Notes: generated from the sequence alone by a model not told the origin. A DNA stretch of 64,000 nucleotides from Aspidapion aeneum (GCA_963576565.1 OY755039.1:83850955-83914954), one strand, 5' to 3'; shown: positions 33,893-45,135, numbered from the stretch's first letter. Numbers and translations: made by a program.

Positions 33893-35030
33893 ATCATAAG
33901 ATAAGGCTTTTTTCTTTTTTAGCATTACTCAAACTTGTTTCGGGTGATTTTTGAGCTTCAAAGTGAAGACCTTTGTGATGTTTTTTCTTACAATGTGAAA
34001 CATCTTCTCTATTTTTACAACTAACTATACGATGTGTATTTTTCAAACAACAATAGCAAGCTTTATGTTGTTTAACAAATTTCCATCTGTTATTTACACT
34101 CATTTTTAGAAATTTGGAACAATATTCTACATTATGTTTTTTGGAGCAGGCAATGCACTGTTCAGTCCAATTTCTAGTTTTCTGATTTGATACCAACATG
34201 GTTCTTTTAAAGTTATCATTATCGGGCTTGAATGATCCTTGAACATATGTACCAGCTCGGGATTTAATAGCTACCTAATCCTTAAAATTTTTAAACGTGT
34301 ATTGACCTGCCTTAAATGAAATTTTCTCCCCCAAGAGAGCTGCATTCCATAAGGCAATTTCGGCATGAGTTCATCTAATAACTGTGGATATGTTAGATAA
34401 TTTTGCATATGAAGTGATTCGAGAGTCAAATATAAATTATTTACAGTTTCATAAAAGACGCTAAAGCAGCAAAATCGTTCATTCGTACAATAGAGATACT
34501 TTTTGCATCTTGTACTATTGTTCTTATAATATTATCTAGTCTAACATACTTTCATTTAAAACATTTATTACTGAAGTAGCTTATACTGTGGTCAAAATAA
34601 GTAAACTTTCCACTGCTTCTCTGGCATCTCTTTTCAGGCATTTTCTAAATCTGCAAATGTTTTGTTCTTCTGAGAATTGCAGTATATTAGTAGTATGTTG
34701 ATATTAATTTTAAAAATTAGGCAAATCTTTTATAGTTTCTGTAAATACGGGTAGTTTGGTTCATATCGGTTCATTGTTTGCCTTGCCATGAGTTTCTCTA
34801 ATTGTGTTTTCTCGCTTACATGATAGTTTTCTATATTGTTTGGTGTTTGATGTATATTTTCATTCTGAGGCTTTTCTGAGTGAATACAAAATTTGTTTTT
34901 ATCATCTTCCAGCCAAGGTCCAACTTTATCTATATCTTCTTTTAGTACTTTTTACTTCATCGAACTTATTACTAACACTTATCTGACTTTTAGATGATGA
35001 ATCTTTTTGTATCCATGGTATCTTGCTGTA
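33893..35030 (-). pseudogene. BEL/Pao-type LTR retrotransposon gag relic
   Basis: On the minus strand, from high to low coordinates: a region resembling gag 'LARQ...LP.F.G' (about 34750), then EEQNICRFRKCLKRDAREAV (about 34655), typical of the DUF1759 gag domain; then SFYETVNNLYLTLESLH and QLLDELMPKLPYG...LSWG; and finally a zinc-knuckle array with CIACSKKHNVEYCSKF, CYCCLKNTH, and HCKKKHHKGLH (34199-33893). This order is the BEL/Pao gag layout before the protease. Frameshifts and stops separate the parts. No protease, RT, integrase or LTR was found beside it. Confidence 0.75.
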
Positions 35031-35124
35031 GCTTGCGGGTGCTTTATCGTTACAAAATAATTACGATTGGTTTATTCTGCCTCCCTAAGAAGAATGGCTG
35101 CATATAGAAATTTAATTTTACATT

Positions 35125-35282
35125 TTGAAAAAAATAAGTTTAAAGTTTTATAGTTTTTTATTGTGTTATCATTTTGAATAAAAAGTAAAAACAAAAAAAC
35201 CGGATCACTTTTTATTTAAAAATTATAAGAAAATAAAAAAGTATAAAACTTTAAACATATTCTCCTCAAATCGTAAAATGTC
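35125..35282. repeat. Short imperfect inverted repeat
   Basis: 'acattttgaaaaaaataag' with 'tttaaagttttatagtttttt' on the left is mirrored on the right by 'aaaaaagtataaaactttaaa' and 'gtaaaatgt', with an inner 'actttttattt' pair. Looks like a decayed MITE; no target duplication seen. Confidence 0.4.
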
Positions 35283-36706
35283 TACATGCGAGTTTCTGGC
35301 CCATGAAAAAATAGTTTTCTGATCACTTGATTTGTGTGCAGTCATCGATGTTTTCTGGGACATTTTTCAAATATGTCCCACTGCAGTTAATAGAACTGAA
35401 AAATTCAAGTTTAGTATAAGCATTAATAAACAACGACGCATTTCATATTTTGTCCTATTGGTAGAAATATCATGATCACTTATAAACCTCGAGATAAACT
35501 AAAATTTTGAACATAACATGGAGCGCTAAAATGGACGTTAACGTGCAGCAGAACTATCTAAGAATCATTAAAATCTTTAGCTTTGATGAGCTGTTATGAT
35601 TATGTAAAATTGTTAAAATTTGCAACCAAAATTTGAATCGTTTTCAAATTTATATTATTATTAATTAAATTCTTACAAGTAATACCACTAGAGTTTAAAT
35701 TATTTCCGGAAATTTTTTCGAGCTAATAAATATTTTGAAAATTATCCTGAGTCACAGATGAGGGACAATTTATAATAATAGTGACTTAATTATTTAGTTA
35801 CTATAGCAATTAATATTTTGTTATTCCACCTACCTGATTTAAAGACTAAAATAAAAATAAAAAATGATTTATTCTTTATATTTCTAAAACAAGAATAGTT
35901 GAGAATTTTCTTTATTTAATTTTTATTTAATTTTCATATACTTAGGTAAATAAATAAATTTAATAAATAAATAAAATTTAGTTTCATCGCAGTTTCAGCA
36001 CCAATTAAATTAATTACTACTTAATGTATTAGTTTCATATAAATACCAGCTTAGCTTTTATTTTATATCAACTTTGGACTACTATAAGTAGTGGTAGAAA
36101 ATAAAAATGTATTGGTTTCTCATATAGGTACATAAATAAGTTCAGTTTGGTACTCACGAGGAAAAGATTTCTACTAAAGTACATGCTATGGTGATATGTC
36201 AAAGAAACCAATTTTGATTGGTTATAAATACTGATGTGGAATTTTCAGATAAATCCAATTCCTTCGCCAGGTGCAGATATATTATTAAATTAATTTCAGA
36301 GGTTACTAGTTTTAAATTTTATTTAACTATTTTTATTTTATTTTAGGGGATGATAACACAACTTGCGTAATCTAGCCATTCTGGAATTGACATCTTGACT
36401 ATTCAGGTATGAATTAAATTTTTTATACGACAGTCTTGACAAAAAGGTTTTTGCGCACGGAGAACAGGATGTGAAAACGGCATTTTGCGCACGCCATATG
36501 CAAAACGTTTGGCACACGCTTACGTCATTTGTGAAAACGCTTGCGTAATTTTTGCGCACGCTTACGTCATATTTGCACACGAATCTCCCGTTATTGTGAT
36601 TTTTGTTGTTGTCACCCAACAATATAAGTTGGCTGAGTTCCATTCCAACCGTCACGGCTCCTTTGTTTTGTTGATCAGATACTTCAAAAAATTGTTGAGT
36701 TTTTAA
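35283..36706. other. Non-coding stretch upstream of the Crypton relic
   Basis: AT-rich to about 36360. From about 36448 to 36585 the motif 'gcgcacgcttacgtcat' and variants recur three to four times in a GC-richer patch; this may be the 5' flank of the Crypton that starts at about 36707. No other gene seen. Confidence 0.4.
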
Positions 36707-38700
36707 AGTTTTGCTGTAAAAATTTCGGATTTTGATAAAATTTTACAGAAAGCAAGCGAAATATGTTCGGGACTGCTACCTACAAAATTCAAAAGCAGGT
36801 ATGAATCTGAGTATAGCCGATTCATGGAATTGAAAGTAGCCAAAAATGTTTTTTTTTACGGGTGTGCGCACTCGCAAGGAGATCCCTATCACGCTCGAGA
36901 AGCGGCAAGTGCGCGGAAATGTTGGTGTGTGTTGGTTTTGAAACGGTTCAGGTTGTAACCTGCAGGGAAAACTGTCGCAGGGAGTTTATTCCACAGCGAT
37001 GCTGTTCTCTAGAGATATGAATTCTGATATAATGAGGTTCTTGGTGCCTCTATTTTGACAATAAATTGATGGTTACCGTCTGTTTGACGTGTTCGCCTAG
37101 TAGGTGCTACTCCCGGGGGGATCATACGTGCCATCTCTTCAGAGCATTTTCCGTGATAATACCTGTAGAAGAGAGATAGATCGCCCACAGTTTTTCGATG
37201 TTCGAGACTATCCAAGCTACGGGTAAGTGCGGGGTCATTGATCAGCTTGATAGCTCGTTTTTTGTTCAAAAGCATTAAGGTATGTTTGGGTGCCGCACTC
37301 CATATATGTGAGCAGTACTCCATAGTTGGTCGAATCTGGGCTTTGTAGAGTGTCAGCAGTTGGCTTGGTGTATACAGATGTCTTGTACGAAATAGCACCC
37401 CAAGCTTTTGGGACGCCCTTTTAGCTATATCTGCCACGTGACTGTGCCAAGACATGTTGGTCTCTGCAGTGACTCCTAAGATGTTCAACTGGCTCTGCAA
37501 TGCGACAGCACTTCCAGATAGCATGATGTTTGGCTCACCGGTGCTGGTCTTTTTTGAAAACAGGGCTGCTTGGGTTTTCTGCGCGTTGAACTGTACAAGG
37601 TTTTTGTTGCCCCAGTCCTCTATTATCTCCAAGTCGTTATTTATCTGTGATATTTCAGTTAGTCTAAGGTAATGGAATTCACGTGCGGAGAGACATGTGG
37701 GTGGTATGACTGAGGAGACTACATTGCCATCATCTGCAAAGCAATAAAGTGGATTTACTGTTTTATCTATGAGGTCATTTATGTAAATCAGAAAGAGTGT
37801 TGGCGAAAGGATTGCTCCCTGTGGCACACCAGCATGTATTTGGTAAGAGTTGGAGTTCCGGCCATCCAGTGCAACATAAATGGATCTATCCTTAAGGTAA
37901 CTTTCAAACCAAGTGCAAAGTCTCGGCGACAATCCCGTTGCTTTGAGTTTGTTGAGCAGATTTTCATGCCAGTCTTTATCGAATGCTTTAGATATATCTA
38001 AGGCAATTGTTCTTGTTTCACCTCGCAACTCAATCGCTTTTTGCCATAAGTGAGTGACGTTCAAACTTTCTCCACACTATATTTTGAAGAACTGTCTGAA
38101 AAAATAAATATAGATATTTGTTCTATGCTCAAGTCAACGATAAGTGCCAATCATAACACAGATCTTGGAAGTTTTTCAGAAGAAGATTTTGGCAGGTTTT
38201 TGACGAAAGCACTAGACAACAAGTATTTATTTATCAAGGCGGGGGTTGCAGTTGTCTGGGGCATGTCAAAGAGAGGACTTATGTTATCTCAAAATAGAAG
38301 ACACAAAAGATTTCGGCAGAGCTATGCTGATTAAACAGAAGAATACAAAACCAAATGTACCATGATCTTTTACAGTTACAGGAACACTATTTTGAAAAAG
38401 TACTGTGCTCTTCGTCCTCTCGATCTGAAGACAGGCAGGTTTTTTTTTAACTATCACAACGGAAAATGTTTAAGACAAAACTTTGGCATTAACAAAATTG
38501 GAAACATGCTAGAGAAATCGAAAAAAGGTTTGTTGCTAGAGAATCCAGAAAGTTTCAAGGGACATTGTTTTCGGCGTTCATCGGCCACAATTTTAGTCAA
38601 TTCTGGTTCAGATTTGCTTGCCCTTAAACGCCATGGTGGATGGAAGTCCAGTTCACTTGCCGCAGGCTATTTTGATGACACTCTGAGAAATAAAATGTAA
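36707..38700 (+). pseudogene. Crypton tyrosine recombinase, split by an antisense LINE
   Basis: The N-terminal piece (36707-36848) reads ...SGLLPTKFKSRYESEYSRF and ends at AKN; the C-terminal piece resumes at about 38059 with VQTFSTLYFEELSEK in the same reading sense and ends at 38700. Catalytic signatures in the C-terminal part are GHCFRRSS (the H-x-x-R box), KRHGGWKSS and AAGYFDD (the nucleophile Tyr). The box carrying the first Arg, near 'AVVWGMSKRG', looks damaged, and a TAA at 38332-38334 breaks the frame. Cryptons move through a tyrosine recombinase and a circular intermediate, without a DDE transposase. The pattern matches Crypton ORFs of insects as I remember them. Confidence 0.75.
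36849..38059 (-). pseudogene. 5'-truncated LINE (RT domain) inserted in the Crypton
   Basis: On the minus strand the reading starts inside the RT domain (VTHLWQKAIELRG at 38061) and shows ALDISKAFDK (first Asp), GVPQGAILSPTLFL and CFADDGN (catalytic Asp pair). A conserved tail follows (EYCSHIWSAAPKH, SLFYRYYHGKCSEEMA). A TAG interrupts near 37007; the frame then continues with SLWNKLPATVFPAGYN to a natural TGA near 36885. It ends in a T-run (A-tail on its own strand) at 36849-36857. The clade is a Jockey/CR1-like insect family, not named with certainty. Only the truncation and one nonsense codon disable it, so the insertion is fairly recent. Confidence 0.85.
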
Positions 38701-38910
38701 GTTTCGAAAATAATTGAGTCAACAGTGTCTTCTGCTCATATGTCGTTACAGAACCAGAACAAGTATTGTCCATTTGCAACAGAACAAAAACACCTGTTGT
38801 TGTATATACCGAGAACAAGGTGAAAAATAAAACTGCTTTTCCCGGCGGAAGCTTTTAAATATTACCATACATATTAAGTATTAATTAGTTTCCTTTGTTA
38901 ATGCATTAAT

Positions 38911-39130
38911 AGAATTTTATACATTTAAAACGAGTTAAATTGGAATTTGATTTTTATTTTCTCTGTTTATTTACAAACGTACAAAAAGTATCGTAAAAAA
39001 ATCGTTTGAAAACCTTTTTGTACACTCATTCGACTTGTGAAACTTGCCTTCGGTTCAGTCCACCAAACTGTCTTGATCGTGTGCAAAGAGTCGTTTTCAA
39101 ACTTTGTTGTTTAAATAACTATTAATAAAT
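38911..39130 (+). mobile_element. Crypton 3' flanking region shared with 8420-8680
   Basis: Lies 210 bp downstream of the Crypton stop. Contains 'aaacgagttaaattgg', 'tcgattgtgaaacttgcc'-like sequence and 'gatcgtgtgcaaagag', which return in reverse at 8420-8680. Sharing across two sites implies it belongs to the mobile unit rather than to local DNA. Confidence 0.55.
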
Positions 39131-40144
39131 TTATTTTGTAAAAAAGAAAGTATTTGTTAATGTGGTCACAGAGTAGCATAAAATATACATGAATAAATTT
39201 CGAGGGCACATTTAAGCTTGTACTTATGTTTGTGGGAAACTTCTGTAAACTTTTCTCCAACAACATCCCGATACTTTACCAAACTTTTGCAAGAATAAAA
39301 TATTATAAAGTTAATGAAATGTTTAAGATTTTACATTTAGATATTTTTTATTTTGAATTCAAATTTTTAGCTGTGCGAAGTAGGACAGCTGTTTGATGTA
39401 AGCGCTCTTCTAAGAAACTTTGTTATCTTAAATAATATGATGTTTTTTATTACAAAGGTTTTATTAGAAAATTTACTTTTTCAACGTTAAAAGCTACTAA
39501 AAAACGGCAATTACTAAAGAATCCCAATGCTAAAAACCGACGTAAACAACTATACCCTGAAACAATTGAAATAATACTCATTTGCGAGTGGAACACGACC
39601 TATAATGCTTTAGGGCTCCAGTTTGGCAATGCAGCATTTTGTGCAAGACCAACAGAACCAAGCACTACTATTCCTACGTAAAATAATGATAGCAAGTAGG
39701 CATTGTAAAAAAAAGTAGTCCACCAATAACTGGCCAAAATTAACAAATCCTATTCCTACTCTAATTTTCTGTAAAGTAGAACCTTTGAAAACCCCCTAGG
39801 GCCAGGTAAATATTTTGGTATGCACAAATTAAAACTATAAGCTATAATACTGTGACCCAATAAAAAATTGTAACGTCAGTAGTATAATAGTGTGAGTTTA
39901 GATGTTCTACGTGATCTTTTGGAAATGTTTTGTTAAGTCAACCGTTTCTATTTTTAAGTCTCGTTCACTATTCCTTATGTACAGAAAGCAATTTGCATGT
40001 TTCTTAGTGCTTTGTTTTAAAATCTTTGAATATTAATAGCGTTAGATTCTTTAGTATAGTATCAACATTGAATGGCATAATTCCAGACCGGTTTCGTTAC
40101 ATATTTATAATAACATTTCATTATGTTTGGTCAATTAGTGAGTT
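39131..40144. other. Non-coding stretch
   Basis: AT-rich, with no gene, RNA or repeat boundary recognised. Confidence 0.45.
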
Positions 40145-40335
40145 CGTGTCCGCTTGTGTAGTGGTCCTGCTTCGGATATAGCGTTGCTATGAGGGCAGCT
40201 TATATTCGACGGGACTGCCTCGATCACGGCGTTGCGCGAGCTTGTGGGTTCGAGTCCCACTTAATGCAAGGTTGTATTGCTTGTAAAAACTGGGCGATTG
40301 ATCCTAGTATGGATAGAAAAGTCCCAGTATAAAAA
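40145..40335 (+). repeat. Possible tRNA-derived SINE
   Basis: A-box-like TTGTGTAGTGGTC (about 40155) and a perfect B-box GGTTCGAGTCC (40247-40257) lie about 90 bp apart, longer than in a tRNA. A 3' part ends in 'agtcccagtat' plus an A-run (40331-40339). The spacing means it is not a normal tRNA. No second copy is in this window, so the SINE call rests on the promoter boxes and A-tail only. Confidence 0.35.
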
Positions 40336-40564
40336 AAAATTGTGCTTTCCTAACAAACAGTAAATTTTTCTGTATTGCAGTTCAAATTTCTCTTTCTTTT
40401 CTTTACTTGTGCTTTCCAAAGGTCGGTTGCCATCAATGCGTACACACCCTGATTCAAAAAACGCATCACGTGACGTGACAAATTTGCACTTGCTTTAAAT
40501 GCAGCGTCATCTGATATAATTTGTGAATCAGGGTGAGGAAGTTTTTCTTTCCACCAAACAGCCA

Positions 40565-41065
40565 ATGGTGACAACAATCAGGTTCTTAAATTTTTCAGAT
40601 GAATTTCCGATGCCATCACTCAAGCTCCTAAATTTTTCCGGTGGAATCCAAAATCCATCAATCAAGTTACTATATTTTTCTGATGGATTTCCAATGCCAT
40701 CAGATGATGTCATCTACTGCAACCGGGTCTGGGAGTCGGTGCAAGGTTTTGATGGAGTACATAACTTCACATATTTTTCGTTGAGAGCCGAGTATAAAAA
40801 TAGCATGTCTGCAATAAATAGCCCTGCGGTCAATATTGAGTTAAAGCTATTGGATGATTTAGTTCCTCATCTGAGGATTCAGACGAGGAACCTTCACGTC
40901 TATAATAGAGAATATTATAAGTATATTGTTGTAGCGGTTTGCGTGTTACATATCTTTATCATTCATCAAAATGAATTTGAGTTTATTCAAGAAGAACAAA
41001 AGGGAATGAAATTATTAGACGAAATTTTTGACAATGATCAACTTTTTCAAGGAGATATTGCCTAA
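40565..41065 (+). CDS. Unrecognised 166-residue ORF with three 42-bp repeats
   Basis: From ATG 40565 the product has three 14-residue repeats near its start (FLNFSDEFPMPSLK, LLNFSGGIQNPSIK, LLYFSDGFPMPSDD; 40583-40708). These are followed by a region with IVVAVCVLHIFIIHQ (hydrophobic) and an acidic end. The CVLH motif faintly recalls the C-terminal part of Harbinger transposases, but I cannot support that call. Codon use is like the surrounding AT-rich DNA. It may be a TE relic or a spurious ORF created by a tandem repeat. Confidence 0.25.
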   Translation: MVTTIRFLNFSDEFPMPSLKLLNFSGGIQNPSIKLLYFSDGFPMPSDDVIYCNRVWESVQGFDGVHNFTYFSLRAEYKNSMSAINSPAVNIELKLLDDLVPHLRIQTRNLHVYNREYYKYIVVAVCVLHIFIIHQNEFEFIQEEQKGMKLLDEIFDNDQLFQGDIA

Positions 41066-41293
41066 GTTGATGATAATAAAAGAAGAAATCAAATAATGAT
41101 AAATCTTTGACAGTTGCGCAATAAAACTTAAAGAATTCAGGCAGAATCTCGTTTTCATATTGGGTACCTTAAAGGCTATCAGAATTTCTTCTTCGTTAGA
41201 CATGTTTTTCTTTGAAACGATGGTGAAAAATCGAAAAGAAGTTGGGTTATGTCCCTTCCCTCTCTTTCTTGTCACGGTTTTTTATTTCAACTG
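41066..41293. other. Spacer before the LINE target site
   Basis: No gene seen. Ends at the first copy of the 16-bp target duplication (41294-41309). Confidence 0.4.
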
Positions 41294-41309
41294 ATGAAAT
41301 TGTCAACAA

Positions 41310-42143
41310 GAACAGGTCGTTAAATTATGGAAGAGAAAATGCCAAAACATGGGAATTCCGTTGGACAAAACCACCTTGTATACTTTATGTTTCGCCGATG
41401 ATCAGATAGTAGTGGCTCAGGATTATGATGACCTCGAATATATGACACGAAAACTAATAGAAGAGTACAATAAGTGGGGACTAGAGGTTAATCTCAATAA
41501 GACATAGTATATGTGTATCGGTGGAATGAAACAGGATCTAATCTTAAATACCGGGCAGCGAATTCTGTCCTGTGATGAGTATAACTACTTAGCTCTAAAA
41601 ATTACAGCTTACGGAACACTAGACTAAGCTATAAAAGATCGAAACGTACAAGGAAGAAAAGCAATAACTTTATTAAATGGAATAATTTGGGACCAAAGTA
41701 TATTAAAACATAACAAAAAGCTTATATATAACACTATTGTAAAAAGTATTATTACATACGGCTCAGAAATATGGCCAATCAAGGATAGAACAGAAAAAAT
41801 GCTTTCCGCTACGGAGATGGACTATTTGAGAAGAGCAGCAGGGAAATCAAAAAGAGAAATAGTTACAAATCAAAGAATAAGACAAATTATGAAAGTGGGT
41901 GAACGTACGTGGATGATATAAGAACAAAACAACTGGTCTGGTACGGACATGTACAAAGAATGAATGATGTAAGACTACCTAAACAAATACTACAATGGAA
42001 ACTAACTGGCCGAAGAAAACGAGGACGGCTTGGAGAGAAGGAATAGACAGTAAGATAAGAATAAGAGGCCTAGATGATGAATTATGGGCAAACAGAAACG
42101 AGTGGAGATTGGGTATCGGAAGACGTAGAACGTTGTAAAATCG

Positions 42144-42167
<24 letters not shown>
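41310..42167 (+). pseudogene. 5'-truncated LINE with 16-bp target duplication
   Basis: Matches 46677-47535 at about 95 percent by eye and begins within the RT domain just before CFADDQIVVAQD. Premature stops are visible (for example 'acatag' near 41504 and 'actaag' near 41625). The 3' end is a (TA)n run. The direct repeat ATGAAATTGTCAACAA flanks it exactly (41294-41309 and 42168-42183), so the boundaries are firm. Truncated by incomplete reverse transcription and dead. Confidence 0.92.
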
Positions 42168-42174
<7 letters not shown>

Positions 42175-42183
42175 TGTCAACAA

Positions 42184-42611
42184 TGTAAAATAAATGACAT
42201 ATGCCAGCTGTCAACCAACTGTTGGAAACCGAGTTTAAGGTAATTTTAGATCAAGCGGCATGCCGAGGTATTTGGCCCTATTCGATTATGATATGGGATG
42301 GTTTTTTATTGTTACTTAAATATTCGAGCATAAATTGAAAATAAATTTAGTACCTCTGAATTACCATTTTAAACGACGTAGCTACTTAGTGGCTCGGACA
42401 AAGGGCCGAAATTACAAGTCAGCGCCATTTCTAATTGATTGCGCGTTACGTTACGCTGTATGTGCATATGATAGCTGATGCTTGCCAGCTTTATGTGTTC
42501 AAGCTAGTAGGCTGGGCTACTAACGAGCGAATGGACATCAAACGGATTTAAACCTACACGGGTATAAAAATTGGTCCAATTTTTTTTAAATTTGATACAA
42601 CTATATGAATA
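42184..42611. other. Non-coding spacer
   Basis: No gene or repeat boundary recognised between the LINE and the hAT terminus. Confidence 0.4.
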
Positions 42612-43085
42612 CAGTGGCGGCATGAGGAGTAAATCATTGGGGTGCACTCCAAAAAAAAAATTGCGGCGCAGGCGAATAATTTTTTGAGTGCCACGCCCAT
42701 CTTTTTAGGTTATTATATCATTTAATTTAGAGAAAATAATTAAAAAATGAGATATTTAGTATCTACTATTATTGTTTCTATAACTAATAAATGTATCATA
42801 CCTAGTTTTTATATTTTATAATCATCTATCCTTTTCTGAAATAAATTCTTCAATAACGAATTCATTGAACTTGTAATTTCTTGAATAATTTTTTTCTTAA
42901 TAGATAATCCCCCATTGTGCTTCTTAGGAAAGTTTTAATTTTATTTAGGGTAGAGCAACAACGTTCTGCTTCTGCAGTTGTCATAGGCATCGTAACCACT
43001 GCTTCTGGCACGCTAATGCTATCAGAATTAGAAACTTTCGCCACTCTCGTAACTTCGAAATTCAGGGGTGCCAATAACTAGAAAA
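42612..43085 (-). pseudogene. hAT transposase C-terminal relic with 3' terminus
   Basis: On the minus strand, 43074-42862 encodes VTMPMTTAEAERCCSTLNKI followed by KTFLRSTMGDYLL. This is the hAT C-terminal dimerisation motif (usual form: (S/T)AEAER.FS.L..IKT.LRSTM). About 250 bp downstream the sequence reaches a terminus that reads CAGTGGCGGCATGAGGAG from 42612, a typical hAT end. The rest of the transposase and the other end are absent. The frame ends early after LRSTM. Confidence 0.75.
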
Positions 43086-43149
43086 TGCATATTTATTCTT
43101 TTTTCTAATAATTGGCATAGGCAAAATTCAATTAAATTCTAGGTAGGGT

Positions 43150-43825
43150 CAGTTTACTGCGCGGCGAATAAAAGGTCGAAAGTACAAAAGATCGAAAGGA
43201 TCAAAGGTCAAAAATACAAAAGATCGAAAAAATAAGATCGAAAGTACAAAAAGTCAAAAGTACACAAGATCGAAAGTACAAAAGGTCAAAAGTTCCAAAG
43301 GTCGAAAATATGAAAATAAAAGGTTGAAACCGAACCAAGTAGAATTGCCCTGCCCAGCCGAGGTAGTCCAGCGGTCGAGGATAGTTCATAGTTAACCCGG
43401 TTAGGTTACTAACCCAACCTGACCAGGATAGGTTTGTTTACTAAAAAAAAACTACCCTGATCTCGTCAGGAAAGTTTTTTTTTTGATATACTAACCTAAC
43501 CCGGTCAGGTTGGGATAATAACCTCACCTATCCTCGGCTCCGGGTCCACCTCGACTGGACAGGTCTATACGACTTAATGTGGTAAATTGGTATTTTTAAT
43601 ATTTTGTATTGTCGATTTTTTTTCGACCTTTTATACTTTCAACCTTTTGTACTTTCGATCTTTTTTACTTTCGACCTTTTGTACATTCAACCTTTTGTAC
43701 TTTCGATCTTTTTTACTTTCGACCTTTTGTACTTTCGACCTTTTGTACTTTCGACCTTTTGTTTTCCGATCTTTTGTACTTTCGATCTTTTTTACCTTCG
43801 ACCTTTTGTCATAGAAAATACCACA
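43150..43825. mobile_element. Foldback with 16-bp minisatellite arms
   Basis: The left arm (about 43165-43325) is about ten diverged copies of GGTCGAAAGTACAAAA. The right arm (about 43610-43810) is the reverse complement, roughly twelve copies of TTTTGTACTTTCGACC. Between the arms is an inner imperfect palindrome containing 'acccggttaggtt'/'taacccggtcaggtt' and a run 'tcaggaaagttttttttt'. No ORF beyond translated repeat. The edges are approximate. Confidence 0.75.
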
Positions 43826-44288
43826 AAATTTGTTTACAAAAGTATAAAAAAATTTGCCTTGATTTTGTTTGTGATCCATGTAAAAAAAAAGATGCAATAA
43901 TTGTAAATTTAGCAGTTTAGTTATTTTCACGTTGGTTGAATTAATTATTATTTTTAGGTACTCACTAATGTTTTTCAATATCTAAATGTATAGATTTAAT
44001 AATAAATAATCCATGTCTCGCTTTCTTGTATAAATTTTATGTATAAAAGTCATATGCCAATAACTAGCCTTGCACATGCCAATATCTAGACTTTAGATGC
44101 AAATAGCTGGAATTTAAGCATTTTTGAAAAAAAAAGCAATTTTTGTCGCATTTTCTAAAAAATTATGCCTTTTCCTAATGGACAATAAAACGCAATGACA
44201 TTTGGGAACAAAAAATTATATTAATATTCCCTCTAACTTAAAAACGTTTTTTGATAGAATCCTTAGAAGTAGAACAATTCCTTAAGGG
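43826..44288. other. Non-coding spacer
   Basis: AT-rich. 'atgccaataactag' near 44048 echoes 'gtgccaataactag' near 43067, a possible link to the truncated hAT region. No gene. Confidence 0.35.
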
Positions 44289-44709
44289 TGCCGGGGAGCG
44301 TATTTACGTTTCCGTGCTGATTTCACGGCAGCGCTGTTTTGAAATAGACACGGAAATGTTGCAACATATTTGGTTACAAATGCGTGTTGATTTTAAGGCG
44401 CCTAGGCTCGAACAAGGCACGGATTTGTATTGAATTACGCAGCGCAGGGGTTTACTTATTAGTGCACATTTGAAACTTAAATTGGATTCACGTGGTTTAT
44501 TAGTTTGATTTTGAGGTTATATGTTTGTTCATATGAAAATTATGGAGCAGTTTAAAAGTATTTGTACTAATATTACTCAAGATTTTGAAATTCTTTGAAG
44601 TTTGAAGAACACTCTTCCATTAACTATACCTGCAAAGTTCAGTGTTCATTGTCTTACACCGGCAACTACGACGACAGATGTTGTTCGTTACACATGAAAA
44701 TAGAAAGTT

Positions 44710-45135
44710 TCAAAAACCTAACCTAACGAAAGCTAATCAATCAAATCTAACCGAACCGAACCAAAGCAAACTTAACCAATATTTTTTTTCAAAAAAAAAA
44801 CTTTCCTGAGTTCCTACCCGGGATCCTAGAGGATGCGAATCAGAACCGAACCGATCCTAACTAAACCGAACCAAACCTAACCTAACCAAACTAAACTACA
44901 ACACTATTCACACCCTCTAGGATCCCGGGAAAGAAGTCAGGAAAGTTTTTTTTTTAATTGTTGGTTCAGTTTGCTTTGGTTCGGTTCGGTTTGGTTCAAT
45001 TCAGTTCGTTTCGGTTCGGATTCACATCCTCTAGGATCCCGGGTAGGAAGTCAGGAAAGTTTTTTCTTCTAAACAAATTATTGGTTCAGTTTGCTTTGGT
45101 TCGGTTCGGTTAGATTTCATTGATTAGCTTTCGTT
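44710..45135. repeat. Imperfect palindrome rich in GAACC/GGTTC
   Basis: The left arm (44710-44830, 'gctaatcaatcaaatctaac', 'gaaccgaaccaaagcaaac', 'cgggatcctagaggatg') returns in reverse at about 45010-45135. A partial extra copy of the right arm lies at 44920-45010. It shares 'tcaggaaagtttttttt' with the foldback at 43150-43825, so the two may be related. Confidence 0.65.

Noticed and set aside
40145..40260. Canonical tRNA gene
   Set aside because: The A and B boxes are about 90 bp apart and no cloverleaf acceptor pairing is visible; at most a SINE head.
40350..40577. Minus-strand 75-residue ORF
   Set aside because: No recognisable motif, and it overlaps the ORF at 40565-41065 and the 42-bp repeats only at its edge; no support for coding.
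43587..43978. Phe/Leu- or Lys-rich proteins around 43.6-43.9 kb
   Set aside because: They are translations of the 16-bp minisatellite in several frames and both strands.
44700..45130. Telomere-like CCTAA/TTAGG sequence
   Set aside because: CCTAA occurs only a few times among GAACC and AACCG variants and not as a regular tandem array; it belongs to a palindromic repeat.
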